Assembly (NCBI GenBank): GCA_946965045.2
Contig: OX337232.1
Location: forward strand, 248,001-312,000
Direction of reading: 5' to 3'
Length of the DNA stretch: 64,000 nucleotides
Source: Epithemia pelagica
Lineage: Eukaryota > Bacillariophyta > Bacillariophyceae > Surirellales > Surirellaceae
Below the pieces are notes generated by a model, which worked only from the letters and a program-made list of their open reading frames with translations, searched no databases and had not been told where the DNA came from. This document shows, piece after piece, positions 40,247 through 51,233 of the stretch (the stretch's first letter is position 1; every line of letters starts with the position of its first letter). A program made the position numbers and the translations under genes.

Positions 40247-41281
40247 GGAGTTCTCGGTTCCACAGCACCAACTTCTACGTACCAAACTCGTTGTTTAGAA
40301 TCTCTTCGATGCAGAATGGATCTCCTCCTCTCTCGCAATCTCACGCCACAAAGATGAAATGATATATGTGATGATATGATGATCATGATGATAATAGAGA
40401 TCAGATCTGATGATAATGCGACAACCTTTTCTTGTGTCGGCGAGCGATTTGATTCGCTGCCGAATCATGAGAACAGATGGTGATGAGAGTTGCTAGGTTG
40501 GCTATATGAAATGTGGCATACTCGTATTCGTATATGGTGAATGGTGATTGGTGGTTGTGGTTGGCCTTTGCCCTACTCCTCTAGAGGAGATGAAGAAGAC
40601 TTGAGATACGCTTGACCATGGCAACGAAGCAGGAACGACCATACCACGATGACAGCACCGCTTCCCGTCTGCTCAGCGAAGTTAAGCATCGTCGGGCCCG
40701 GTTAGTACTACGGTGGGGGACCACGTTGGAATCCCGGGTGTTGTTCTTTTTGGAACATGGTAGCCGCAACAGATATTTATTGTCGCTGTGTTATTAGTGA
40801 CTCGGAGATCTACGGATACTGCATTCCCGAAGCATCAAGCCAAGACTTGGTGAAGTCTATTTTAGTTTTGCCTCGAATGCTACGACTCCTACGAGAACGG
40901 CGGTGAGATATGGAGGCTGTGCGAGTGACTTTGGAACTATAGTGGTGGAAGGTACAACAGCCTCTTCGGATCTAATATCTCTCGCCACTTTTGTTCTCCT
41001 ATATACACAGTCATCCTCTATCTCTCTCGCCAAAAACACCGTAGAAGAGGCGATATGTACCATATGCTGCCATGGAACAAGACTAACTAGAAGGAGAACA
41101 CAACTTTTTCGTACCAAACAAGGCTTTCTTATTGGTAGTTTAAAAGTGAGTATTCCATGTTCCATGACACGCACAAGGACCCAGTAAACGACAGTTAACA
41201 GAGCAAGCCGAATCATGAGATTGTCGGTTTCTCGTATTCTCGAGAAAACCTGGGTCCACTGGTCTCGCTACCCAATTTCGT
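40247..41281. repeat. 5S-bearing duplication unit 2
   Basis: It starts with GGTTCCACAGCACC, corresponding to the 5' flank of the family gene at ~36230, and runs through the 5S gene to AATTTCG near 41281. Compared with unit 1 it has lost a few dozen bp between 40380 and 40580 and has a CTCCTCTAGAGGAG palindrome at 40576-40589. Confidence 0.85.
40631..40748 (+). rRNA. 5S ribosomal RNA, copy 2
   Basis: About 118 nt, with the body identical to copy 1 and a clean 3' end (GTTGTTC then T5). The terminal stem AGGAAC pairs with GTTCTT. It is the most standard-looking of the three copies. Confidence 0.9.
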
Positions 41282-41442
41282 TGGAAATGATTCTCGGATT
41301 GCTGGTACTCGGTGTGGCAGACATGGCAATATCGGTACTTGACGCCGTTGGTAGTACGAACGGCGGACGTATAGGTGCAACTGGCTTTGGTGTCAATGAA
41401 CGACGCCAACGATTCCTCGGAATCCTCCTTGTTGGTCGCCAT
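41282..41442 (-). pseudogene. Truncated 5' piece of a WHC-core family gene
   Basis: From the ATG at 41442, 54 codons match the copy at 36209 almost exactly (ESLASFID, CHVC) up to the first finger histidine (ENHFQ). Then the sequence switches at 41281 to the right end of unit 2, so the remaining open frame to 41140 is chimeric. The join AATTTCG|TTGGAAATG marks a recombination point. Confidence 0.85.
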
Positions 41443-41842
41443 TGTGTATCCGAAAAGGTTCGTCGGTTCCACAGCACCAACTTCTACGTACCAAACTCGC
41501 TGCTTTTGGATCTCTTCGATGCAGAATGGATCTCCCCTTTTCCTCTCTCGCAATCTCGCGCCAAAAATATGAGAGGAGATGATAGATCAGATCATGCCAA
41601 TGCCACAAACTAGGTACATCTCTAAATTCTAAATGTGCCCCTAGAGCTAGACTTGTGTCGCCGAGCGATTTGATTCGCTGCCAAACCATGAGAACAGATG
41701 GTGATGAGAGTTGCTAGGTTGGCTATGTGAAATGTGGAATACTCGTAGGAGTAGGAGTATTCTCGTATTCGTAACGTATGTGTGCTGGTCCTTGAGACAA
41801 GATGAAGAAGACTTGAAATACGCTTGACCATTGCATCCCGGC

Positions 41843-41960
41843 GGGAGCGACCATACCACGATGACAGCACCGCTTCCCGTCTGCTCAGCGAAGTTAAGCA
41901 TCGTCGGGCCCGGTTAGTACTACGGTGGGGGACCACGTTGGAATCCCGGGTGTTGTTCTT
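41843..41960 (+). rRNA. 5S ribosomal RNA, copy 3
   Basis: The body is identical to the other copies. The 5' flank and first residues differ (GGGAGC instead of AGGAAC) but can still pair with GTTCTT by G-U wobble. It ends with a T5 terminator at ~41959-41963. Confidence 0.87.
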
Positions 41961-42358
41961 TTTGGACAATGAGAAGAATACCACAGACGAGATTTATTGT
42001 CGCAATGTTAGATCTACGACCGACGCTACAGCATTCCATCAGCATCAAGGCATGAATTTTTCGTTTTGCCTTGAATGGTATGATCTCCTACGACAAGGGC
42101 GGTGATTTAAAGATTGTACAATCGACTATGGACTCGTGTTTGTGAGTCACTGGAACCATATCGTGGTGGAACTCTCGGGAGGGTGCGACAGTATCGTCGG
42201 ATCTAATCGCTCGTCATTTTTGCTGTCGTATATACACAGTCCTGCTCTATGCCTCTCGGCGAGAGAACCATCAGAGGAGGCGACGTGTACCGAATGTTGC
42301 CATGGAACCAGACTAAGAACTAGATCGTACCAAACAAAAGGCTTTCTACACTGATAGT

Positions 42359-44407
42359 TTAAAAGTGAATGGGCTGAGCATGGGTATCCATGCAGGCTTC
42401 CTTAAAGGCTTCCGACAGGGTAGGATGAGCATGACAGGTACGAGCCAAATCTTCAGAACTGGCCCCATATTCCATGGCAATCACAGCTTCGGCAATCATT
42501 TCTCCCGCATTGGGTCCCATGATATGCGCTCCCAAAATACGATCCGTTTCGCCATCCGCCAATATTTTGACAAAGCCATCGGTACTCAAATTGGCGCGCG
42601 CTCGAGAATTGGCCGAGAAGGGAAAACTTCCCTTCTTGTAGGAAATGCCGGTCTCCTTGAGTTCTTCCTCCGTTTGTCCCACGGACGCCACTTCGGGGTA
42701 GGTATAAATGACTCCGGGAATGGCATTGTAATTGACATGACCGGCAAAGCCGGCAATGGTTTCGACGGCGGCAATGCCTTCTTCTTCGGCCTTGTGTGCG
42801 AGCATGGGGCCATCAATGCAATCGCCAATGGCATAAATACTCGGAACGGCCTTGGTTCGGAAATGTTCATCCACTTCAATCCGACCCAATTTGTCCGTGG
42901 CAATGCCCAAGGCTTCCAACCCCAATCCGTCCGTGTAGGGACGACGACCCGTGGCGACCAAGACGGTATCAAATTCCATCTCCTTGGCATCGCCACCCTT
43001 GCTGGGTTCGGTCGTGAGTTTGACCTTGCCGTCGGCCATGACTTCGGACGCAGTGACTTTGGTTTTGAGTTTAAAGGCAAAGCCTTGTTTTTTGAGCGTG
43101 GTTTGAAATTTTTTGGTCATTTCCTGATCCATACTGGGCAAGAGTCGATCCATGAATTCAATCACGGTCACTTTGGTGCCCAATCGAGACCAGACCGATC
43201 CCATTTCCAATCCAATGACACCGCCGCCAATCACGGCCATGCTTTCCGGAATACTGGCAATGTCCAAGGCTCCGGTCGAATCGACAATTTTGCCCGTTGC
43301 ATTGTCGACCGGTACGGGTGGCAAGGGTGTCACTTCGGATCCCGTGGCAATCAAAATGTTTTTAGTTTCCAAGGTTTGCGCCGACCCGTCGGCATTCAAG
43401 GCCACTTGTACCGAATTGGGTCCAGCCAACGAGCCCTTGCCCATGACATAGTCGACGCCATACTTTTTAAAGAGATATTCAATTCCTCCCGTCAATCCCT
43501 CGACCGATTTGGCTTTGGTCTCTTGCATTTTGGTCACATTCATGGTCACCTTATCAATTTCAATGCCGTGTTCGGCAAAATGCGTCTTGGCATCGTGGTA
43601 ATGATGACTGCTCGTCAAGAGCGCCTTGCTGGGAATGCAACCGACATTTAAACAGGTGCCACCCAAACGACCCCGCATTTCCACACAGGCTGTCTTGAGA
43701 CCCAATTGACTCGCCTTAATGGCCGCCACATAACCACCCGGACCGCCGCCTACTCATTATAATCAATAGATGGGTGTCGTCATTGAGATTTATGCCAAAC
43801 ACAAACCACAAACCGGAAATGTATAGGTAGGTAGGTTCGATCCAAACAGCAAATTGACAACCACGCAGAGAAAAAGAACAGTAGCAGAAACGAGAGAACA
43901 ATCCCCAATCCACCGAATTCAAAAAAATAGAGCGGCGGCAAATACCAAACAGCGTAGTTGCGTCATTGTCCATTCATCCAACAAAAGCAAATCAACAACA
44001 ATAAGAAGGAGACCAATCAAGGCGCAAAGCCGATCCATGGCAGTGTCCAATACAACAGTTTCCAGCAGAGTTAAACCCATGGATGGTTCGGAGACCACAA
44101 TCATCCATCCAGCAAGTTCACCACAGAGAACAAGAAACAAACAAACAAACGGCAATCCGACAAGAAATCAGTAAAAGGATATGTGAGAAGGTGGTGACCC
44201 CAAACTACACGTATGTCGACGAATCCACAAGACGTTATCGTTTATCGTACCAACGACTACCACATCATAGGCATCTTGTGCCGCCGCCGATGTTGAAGAA
44301 AAGGCTGCCACGGCCGATCGTCCAAGGACGCTGGGACGAGTAGTAGCGGCCGTTACCTGCCGACGAGCCATGGACGAGAGGAGGGAGGAGGATGTATTGA
44401 ACCACAT
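42359..44407 (-). CDS. DLD: Dihydrolipoyl dehydrogenase, mitochondrial
   Basis: This is the E3 flavoenzyme of the mitochondrial 2-oxoacid dehydrogenase and glycine cleavage complexes; it reoxidises dihydrolipoamide with NAD+. Two exons (44251-44407 and 42359-43749), with a 501-bp GT-AG intron, give about 515 aa. The junction falls inside the FAD-binding loop and rebuilds VVVVG|GGPGGYVAAIKA. The redox pair lies in GGTCLNVGCIPSK (Cys ~85 and ~90). The NAD-binding GGGVIGLEMG follows, then the second FAD motif ending AIGDCIDGPMLAH and the C-terminal HAHPTLSEAF with the catalytic His of the partner subunit. Exon 1 is an Arg/Ser/Ala-rich presequence; the start may be 44407 or the ATG at 44371. Length and motifs are normal. 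Its 3' flank is part of the 5S-bearing repeats. Confidence 0.96.
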
Positions 44408-45461
44408 ATTACTGTTGATGCTGCTGCGGATTGTTTGAACTATCTAGACTTTTGTGTTAATGGTTGTGGATTGCGATTGTTTTGAAGTCGAGAAACAGTC
44501 AAATCTGGGACAAGAAAAGGAGACGAGAAGCACACGATCCACTGCCGATTGCCGATTGCCGATGTGGGCGAAAAGATTTTTATCTCCATGGTTGCCTTCT
44601 CTCTTCTCTCTGCTTCGATCGATGACGTCATCTTCGGACAGACGGATCTGGTCGCGCTCCGAAAAATCTTGAGGTCGCCTTGGGGTCGCGCTATTAGGAT
44701 CCATATCCATTATCCATCGACCATGAAGATTCGAGATGGAGCGTGGGCTACTCCAACCTTGGTATACACCATGGACCATCGCCAACCATCATACTGGCAA
44801 AACATGAAGAATGGATAGAAGCGTCGTGAGTTATTCCTACTATAGTCTACGCGCACGACGCCTACGAGACTTGACAAACGGAACTTGCTACGGATATTAC
44901 TCCCTCCCAACTCCCGCCACCCGGCACAAAGTGGTTTCGACGAGCTGCTGATTGGAGGATCCATGACAGGAACGAAACTCTAGTAGCAATGGATGGGACA
45001 TGCGGAAAGGCAAGGTCTTGCAAGACGTCCTTGCCAGCAAGAACAGAGAGACTTGTGCGACCCCTATTCGTTCCATCGTGGAAAGGGCTTCCAGCAAGCA
45101 CTAAAGATTGTCCATCCAGTCCAATGTCCCATGCCTAAGGTGGGACTGAGGAGGAAGACGGAACAAGACACGGAGAAATCGGGTAAGAAAAACAAGTATC
45201 GAACAAGGAAGCGAAGAATGAATAGGATACCTTCTGTTTCCTCTGATCCACACAAAAGACTTGTGTGGCAAAATCCATCACTGAATTCGGAAGATGAACC
45301 GCTGGATTTCGTGTTTTCCGGTGAAGTTGCTTGACGTGTATCAAAAACTCAGAAAGAACAGCTGTTCATAGAACTCCACCGGACATCCAGAATTTGAGGT
45401 GAAACCTTGGCCTGTGTGTTCAGATGAACCTGCACCATAATTGTTGGTGTCGCTTGAAACA
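44408..45461. other. Divergent intergenic region
   Basis: No gene is supported between the dehydrogenase and the next family gene. Short open frames at 44444-45344 lack recognisable features. Confidence 0.5.
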
Positions 45462-46121
45462 ATGGCGAGCCTTAGACCTGAAGATGATATAGCGTCGTTT
45501 ATGAAGACTAATGGACTTCGTAAGCAAATTTCCCCAGTTCGTACTAGCAGCGACGGCGTGAAGTACAAATATTGTCATCTATGCAAGACAAACTATAAGG
45601 AATCAGAAGATCATGAAAACTCGTATCATCACGAGCTCGGTAACCAGAGAGTAGTCACTCGCATGAAAACTATTCTTCAAGTTCGTGATGATGCTCGGTT
45701 CCTTCCTTCAAAGATTAAAACGAGCTTGTCTCCCAATGGCCCATGGAGAGGAAAGATCTACGAGCTGATTGGACGAGCCGTCATGGAAGAGAATCAATGG
45801 CTCATCGAAAAGGCTAAGGACCTGTTAGAGCGCTACAAGGACTTGGAACGTATCTCGTTATTGGAATTGGCTGTTTGGAAATTTGCTTGTTTGACCGCGG
45901 ATCCGAAAAACCACGGCGAGATAAAATCCATTGTCGATTGGAGTCGTTGGTATACAAACGGGTGGAAGGAACACAAAAAGCGTCTCTATCGGTGTAACCA
46001 AATTGTTATTCTGATGAAAGCAATTGTTCCATTTCTCCAAGACAAGGAAACCGATGAAGAATTGATTGACTCGGAGGATGAGGAATCGGAGAATGATGTA
46101 CAAGTACTCCATACTAGCTAG
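45462..46121 (+). CDS. WHC-core family protein, complete zinc-finger form
   Basis: The 219-aa product is the best-preserved full-length member. Order: N-terminal motif EDDIASFM (residues ~8-15), zinc finger CHLC-x9-H-x5-H (~40-60) with YKY before it, an R..TILQVRDDA linker helix, then the core SPNGPWRGKIYELIGRAVME, LERISLLELAVWKFACL, W.RW...GWKEHKK, LYRCNQIVILMKAIVPFLQ, and an acidic tail. The ATG at 45462 is chosen because homology begins there (an open frame runs 7 codons upstream). The finger spacing resembles U1/matrin-type C2H2 fingers, which bind double-stranded RNA, DNA or proteins. The core is mostly alpha-helical with invariant Trp, His and Cys and could itself bind metal. No function is known to me. 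Confidence 0.8.
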   Translation: MASLRPEDDIASFMKTNGLRKQISPVRTSSDGVKYKYCHLCKTNYKESEDHENSYHHELGNQRVVTRMKTILQVRDDARFLPSKIKTSLSPNGPWRGKIYELIGRAVMEENQWLIEKAKDLLERYKDLERISLLELAVWKFACLTADPKNHGEIKSIVDWSRWYTNGWKEHKKRLYRCNQIVILMKAIVPFLQDKETDEELIDSEDEESENDVQVLHTS

Positions 46122-47579
46122 TGAATAACTGGAAAGTTTGTCTAACCGCCTTGCTGTGTACGACCTGTTTTGGCTTTGTTTTGATCTTTGCCATTGACAC
46201 TATATGCCACCCATTTTTGTGTTTGTCTGGCTTGGTTCCATCATGGCCATTATGGTATTGGCCTTGAGCACGATGACTTCATGGCTGTTCTGTGGGAGCG
46301 ACGACGAATCGTCCACTATGCTGAATGCTCACCGAGGTCCTTTGGATTCTGACGACCACTCGAACGTACTTGACCGGCCAATCGTACACAACCTTTACCA
46401 TCAACATTCCTCTCAACAATCGCATCCAATCCTGCATAGTATTGAGTTGACGCATGACCTGTCAAGATCGTTCGAATGAATCATTTTGTACAACGGTCGG
46501 ATGTGGCCAATGAAATTCGAACGAACCATACTCTTTGGCGGAGTCTCCCTCCTGCTCTTGTCGTTGATGACGCTCCCGATCCATGACGACGACGCGTCTT
46601 TTTTCTTTCAATCCCCCGTTCGGTCTTTGGTGAATGATTTGGAGACGTGGCGTAAGAGAGAAGGAACTAGAAACAACTCACTTGATACAGTATTCTTGAT
46701 GAGTGAGTGAGTTGATTCCTTTGTGAGCTCAAGGAAACGGACACACATCTCTCCGGTGCTCTCTTTCTGGCGTCTCTCTGGATTGTGGCCATGGTGTGAA
46801 ACTCGAGCAAAGGTACTGCGTAATAACACGACTATACGTAATCTGGTGCCACGCATGGTTCCATCCACGATGGATGGCTTGTCATCGTCGTCACCGAGAC
46901 TCTCTCGTGTCGTCACCTCTATCGGTATAGTCTAGAGATCCTGGGATCGCGACGCTGGTTGGGCGGTTCGTTGTCCGTAGGAAGATGAGAAGCAAAAGGG
47001 TCTCATTTGTGGGTGCACGACCGACGCGAGAGTCGCCATTGCTGGAAAAGTCTTGCATGGATGCAACAACGACGACGAGAGGAACGAGAGACCCGACGAC
47101 GACCATCTCACAAATGCCACACTGACTGAATTCCAAATACCCATTTCGACTCCCATCCCTTTGTACCGTGGTGACATTGGTTTGGAACATGGCATTTCGG
47201 CATGTATCCCAGGTGACTGGTGAACAAGATCTTGACCAGGGGATGATGGGAACTCCGCTGTTTGGGTATCGTCGGCCGCAAGTAATTTTCGGCATTACCT
47301 GCATGGCATTTCGGCGCGTCGTCAAGGTCGAATTGGCGAACATTCTGAATGACTTTTGGATTGTATGTATACAGTCATTGAATCCTCAATAGAGTGTCGT
47401 AGTGTTTTCGTATCCCTCTTGTGCAAATCACGTGCCATTGCCCGAGGATTCAAACAAACCCTTCATGTAAAGAAATTTTGGTGTCCCCACCAATTCAAGG
47501 CAACTGCGAATCTTCCACTTTCAAGCCAGTATGTATCAAGCTGTTGCGTTCAGGGAAACTTGCGTCGGTTTGCTGTTGT
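46122..47579. other. Intergenic region
   Basis: No firm gene. Two consecutive plus-strand open frames (46204-46479 and 46486-46710) each have one hydrophobic segment (for example VFVWLGSIMAIMVLALST) and could be a small membrane protein, but support is weak. Confidence 0.45.
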
Positions 47580-47930
47580 ATGCTTTCTTGTCCATGTGCT
47601 CTTGTGGTAGAGCCCGTTTGGCTGGATGCATCACGAGTCTTGAGCGGTCTTCACACGTTTGACAGACGATGCAATGTTTGGAGACTGCACTTTTGTTCCG
47701 TTCCATATCCAGTGTCATGCAGATGCTTCCTTCCACTTGTATAATGCTTCTCGGTCAAAGTGTTCCCTGATTGGAGACTCTGTTGCGATCGACGAATTCT
47801 TTGTCCACCATGGACGAAGAATTGTTTCTGTTGGATGTCTCGACCCGCGCACGGCCGTTGAAGCTGTCCGTTGGCTTTTGGTCTTGATCAATGCAATTTG
47901 ACACCATCCGGAACCTCCGCGCAGTGAGAG
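47580..47930. repeat. Inverted duplicate of the 55.85-56.25 kb flank
   Basis: Plus-strand sequence here matches the reverse complement of 55850-56245 (shared words include TTGCGATCGACGAATTC, TTGGATGTCTCGAC and CACCATCCGGAACCTC). Each copy lies just upstream of a family gene, so promoter and gene moved together. Confidence 0.75.
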
Positions 47931-47989
47931 AGATGAGAACCTGAACACTTCATCCCATTCATTCCCATTGACAAACGAACATCTCTCCT

Positions 47990-48696
47990 ATGACACAAAA
48001 ACCAAAATTGACAATGGACGAATCAACAACCAACAAGAACCGCTTGTCGTATCGATTTTCTTTTGCTACGGACAACACTGCGAATCCAATTGAAGATGGT
48101 CCATACAACATTTCTTTTTGCCACATGTGTCAGGTCGAAATTCCCACCGTGGACGCAACCATGCATCTCCAGTCTCCCTGTCACGAACAGGCACGGAATG
48201 AACTTTGCGCTCATGCCGAAACGATTCTACAAATCCGAGACGATGCGGTGGATATTACCAGTACCATGCAACAACACGTGTCTGGGTATGGTCCTTGGCA
48301 ACACAAGATTTACCAATACATGGGAAGAGCGGTTGCTACCAATGACCGAACAATAATCAAGCGTGCCAAGGAACTTTGCTTGTGGTACGAGCATTTGGAG
48401 CGCATTTCCTTGTTGGAACTGGTGGTATGGAAGTTTTGCTGCGTGACCCTGCAGCAGCAGCAGCAGCAGCAGCAGCAGCCAGAGAAGCACGACACCACCA
48501 CAACCACAACCGCAACAACTATGAGTCCTCCCATTGTGCTCAAATCCTATTGGAATGGAAGCTGTGGGAGCACAGTGGTTGGAAAGCCTACAAAAAGTTA
48601 CATTACCGCTGCAATGAAGTGGTTGTTCTTATGAATGCCATTCTTCCCTTTCTCCCGTACCAACAACCATCCGAGAAACAGCAAGGACTCGAATAG
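47990..48696 (+). pseudogene. WHC-core family copy with glutamine run and frameshift
   Basis: The first frame (47990-48634) encodes a finger CHMC-x11-H-x5-H, GPWQHKIYQYMGRAVA, LERISLLELVVWKFCCV and then nine Gln from a CAG run followed by Thr-rich sequence. After that the homologous reading is in another frame, which encodes LLEWKLWEHSGWKAYKKLHYRCNEVVVLMNAILPFLPY and stops at 48696. A single indel within the low-complexity part (about 48450-48540) therefore separates the halves. The repeat is a natural slippage site, so this could be a recent mutation, a polymorphism or a sequencing slip. It is closest in finger spacing to the truncated copy at 55.3 kb, with which it shares its upstream flank in inverted orientation. 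Confidence 0.72.
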
Positions 48697-49139
48697 AAAA
48701 CGAGGAGTATCCCTCCCTGGACAGGAGACGGAAGCAACCGATGCACTGACGTATTACAGACGTATTACCTTTGGTACTGTTGGTTTTCACTAGCAAGGCA
48801 AAATTTTTGGCACAGTTCCTCATCTGGCATGGCACGATGTGGTAGTGGACGGATTTGTGCTGCTGTATAAAGAATAGAACAAATTTCATGAAACAACCCG
48901 CTGCAATATTTAGTTGCGGATTCGGAAACTACGAACCAAAGAGAAACAGAAGAATACTAATAATAACCATATTAATCACAGATTACACCCACAACAGATA
49001 GCACCTTCGGGGATGTTTCCGAAAGAGTCGTTTCCCCTGTGTGTTTTCCTCTCTCTCTGCTCTATGCGGCAGGAGATGCTTGTTTGTATGGATTTGCATG
49101 GACACTTGTTGCTCACGAGGAGTCTTTGTATGTATTTGC
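48697..49139. other. Intergenic region between convergent genes
   Basis: Nothing gene-like is seen. Confidence 0.5.
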
Positions 49140-50828
49140 TTAGTGTCCGGCCATTTGTCGTTTGCGATAGTCTTGTTCCAATCGGACTTCACAAAATTTG
49201 AGAGCTTGTTGAATTTGTTTGTTGTTGGGTTCTTGTTTGGACGCCTGTGCCAAGTAGGGCAAGGCTTGACTGTACTGTTGTTGGGCATGCAAGGCCAAGC
49301 CGCGCCGAAACAAGGCCTTGAGATTGTCGGGATTCATGGCCAAGGCTTGTTGGGCATCTTGTTCGGCCTTTTCGGGTTGTCCCAATTTCAAAAAGCAAGC
49401 GGCCCGATTGGCGTACACGACATCGCGTGGAAACAGACTGGAGGAAGAATCGCCCAATTCATCCGCCTTGTCCAAGGCCAAGCTGTACAACAAAATGGCT
49501 TGACCATATTCACCAGCCCCAAAGGCTTCATTGCCGCGCGTCTTGTTTTGCTGACATTCGTCAACAATGGCTTGCACGTGTGGCGACACAACCTCTTGGA
49601 CCTCTTCTTCTTCCTTGTTGGTTGCTGTGGTCGTGTTGTTGGTGTTGGTTTTGGTCACGAGTGGATTGCCGTCCTTATCCTGAAGTTGAATCATGTCTTG
49701 GGCCATGGCAATCGCCTTGTCGGCCGCTTGTTGTTTCTTGACTTCGGCCGCCTGCAATTCTCGTTCCGTCATGGCGCGGACTTGATTGCCCGTCGTGGAT
49801 CCCGTCCGGACCACTCGTTCCGTCACGAGTGCTTGATTGTGCACGGACGTGACAAATTGTTGTTCTTCGGGCGTCGCATTGCCCACGGCCGTGGCACCGT
49901 CGGCCAGATAATCGGCCGTCGTTTGATACTCCACCACCGAATCGCGATGGACGGAAACCGTCAAATTGGAAACACCGGCATGAAAAATGCGATCGTCGAC
50001 CGAATGGCCCCAATACAAGTACTGCGACGAATCCGGCGAGGTGGCTGTATTGTGACCGGACGGCGCATTGTGAAATTCCACCGTCACGTTGCGACTCAAA
50101 TCCATTTGCACCGTGGCAATCGTGGCATGGGGTCCGACAATTTTGACCACCACATTGTCACAATGATGCAACTCCAAGGTGCCCGAAATGACTTTGGATT
50201 TGATCCACACAGTACAATTGGATACCTTGTGCAAAAAGATCTTGATCAAGCCAAAAATCGATCGCGTTTTCGCAGTTTCAGTGGGCAAGTCATTTTCGGC
50301 ATCGCCGGCATAGGATTTGGGGGTCAAGGTTGAATTGGCCGGCATTTGAGATTCCAAATGACTCAAATCTTGCGTCACCACCACGGTCGAATCCTGAATG
50401 GATGTTCCCTGCGTGTCGGTAATGCGCAAGACGCGAGTTCCGGCTGCCATGTCTTGTCGTGTCACACGCACCGTCTGCTTGTTGGGAGAGTTGTCCGTAA
50501 ACAGGTGCGTCATGGTTTGCACAATGGCTTGTTCGCGTTCTTGATAGCGATCCAACGTTTGCTTGACGTGTTGCACTTGGAGCGCCTTGGTGTGTTCGTC
50601 GGCTTGGGCTTGGGATCGGGCATATTTGCCGTCGAGGCCCAATTGACTCGTGGCCTCCGCTGTGGCTTGTTCGTCTTCCAATTCCGATTGTTGTACCAAA
50701 TCACTCGCCACCTTGTCCCATTGCGCATAATTGATGCGACCGGCGACGCCTTTTTGGACGACGGTCGAGGATGACGACGTCGTCGTCGTCGTTGTTGCTT
50801 CTGGTTCGGGAGGAGTCGTATTGGCCAT
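49140..50828 (-). CDS. C-CAP/TBCC-like and TPR domain protein
   Basis: The 562-aa product starts at MANTTPPEPE (50828). The N-terminal ~120 residues are helical and Gln/Ala-rich. Residues ~200-260 (KVSNCTVWIKSKVISGTLEL, HHCDNVVVKIVGP, ATVQMDLSRNVTVEFH) show the short-strand ladder with NC and HCDN turns typical of the C-CAP/cofactor C beta-helix. The C-terminal ~130 residues are three tetratricopeptide repeats (NKTRGNEAFGAGEYGQAILLYSLAL, VVYANRAACFLKLGQPEKAEQDAQQAL, KALFRRGLALHAQQQYSQALPYL), like the Hsp90-binding TPR class with a following basic helix. A C-CAP domain suggests a tubulin or actin link and a TPR suggests chaperone binding, so a cytoskeletal co-chaperone is a fair inference. No intron is needed. 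Confidence 0.83.
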   Translation of the reverse strand: MANTTPPEPEATTTTTTSSSSTVVQKGVAGRINYAQWDKVASDLVQQSELEDEQATAEATSQLGLDGKYARSQAQADEHTKALQVQHVKQTLDRYQEREQAIVQTMTHLFTDNSPNKQTVRVTRQDMAAGTRVLRITDTQGTSIQDSTVVVTQDLSHLESQMPANSTLTPKSYAGDAENDLPTETAKTRSIFGLIKIFLHKVSNCTVWIKSKVISGTLELHHCDNVVVKIVGPHATIATVQMDLSRNVTVEFHNAPSGHNTATSPDSSQYLYWGHSVDDRIFHAGVSNLTVSVHRDSVVEYQTTADYLADGATAVGNATPEEQQFVTSVHNQALVTERVVRTGSTTGNQVRAMTERELQAAEVKKQQAADKAIAMAQDMIQLQDKDGNPLVTKTNTNNTTTATNKEEEEVQEVVSPHVQAIVDECQQNKTRGNEAFGAGEYGQAILLYSLALDKADELGDSSSSLFPRDVVYANRAACFLKLGQPEKAEQDAQQALAMNPDNLKALFRRGLALHAQQQYSQALPYLAQASKQEPNNKQIQQALKFCEVRLEQDYRKRQMAGH

Positions 50829-51233
50829 CTTTTGCGGATACTGTGTCAATCAATCGAACTGCTTGCTGCTTGCTTGTTTGGTTGTTTCAGAAGGGACTGC
50901 GAGCCAACGACTGAGACAACGTTCTAGCCTCTTATTATTCCACACCACACACCAAAGGATCTCCCACACTTTTTGTGAGATGGTCGTCGTCGTTGTCGTC
51001 GTTTTCTTGTTGTTGCATCCAAGACTTTACACAATGACTTTTGCGTCGCAGTCGTGCACGCACAAATGACCCAACGAACAGCGACCCGCCCAACCAGTTT
51101 CGCGACCAGATCAAGGAAATGAAACCTTGCTCGGCTGTGCTCCATGATTCCGAGCCAGGGCAGTCGGTCGGCGTCACGTTGCGGCGTGCGTGCGGCGCAG
51201 CTGGAAGAATAGACTATTCCCTTTTATCCGAGC
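50829..51233. other. 5' flank of the C-CAP/TPR gene
   Basis: No other gene is seen; simple GTCGTC runs occur at 50980-51005. Confidence 0.45.

Larger units (their letters stand above)
41282..42366. repeat. 5S-bearing duplication unit 3
   Basis: The unit contains the truncated family 5' piece, a 5S gene, and ~400 bp running into the genuine 3' end of the dehydrogenase gene (CACTTTTAAACTA on the minus strand is shared with units 1 and 2). It therefore looks closest to the ancestral arrangement at its right end. Confidence 0.8.

Noticed and set aside
42365-43651. 428-codon open frame opposite dihydrolipoyl dehydrogenase
   Set aside because: Codon-bias shadow; the minus strand carries all catalytic motifs.
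49041-50333. 430-codon open frame opposite the C-CAP/TPR gene
   Set aside because: Shadow frame with no domain; the opposite strand has TPR and C-CAP patterns.
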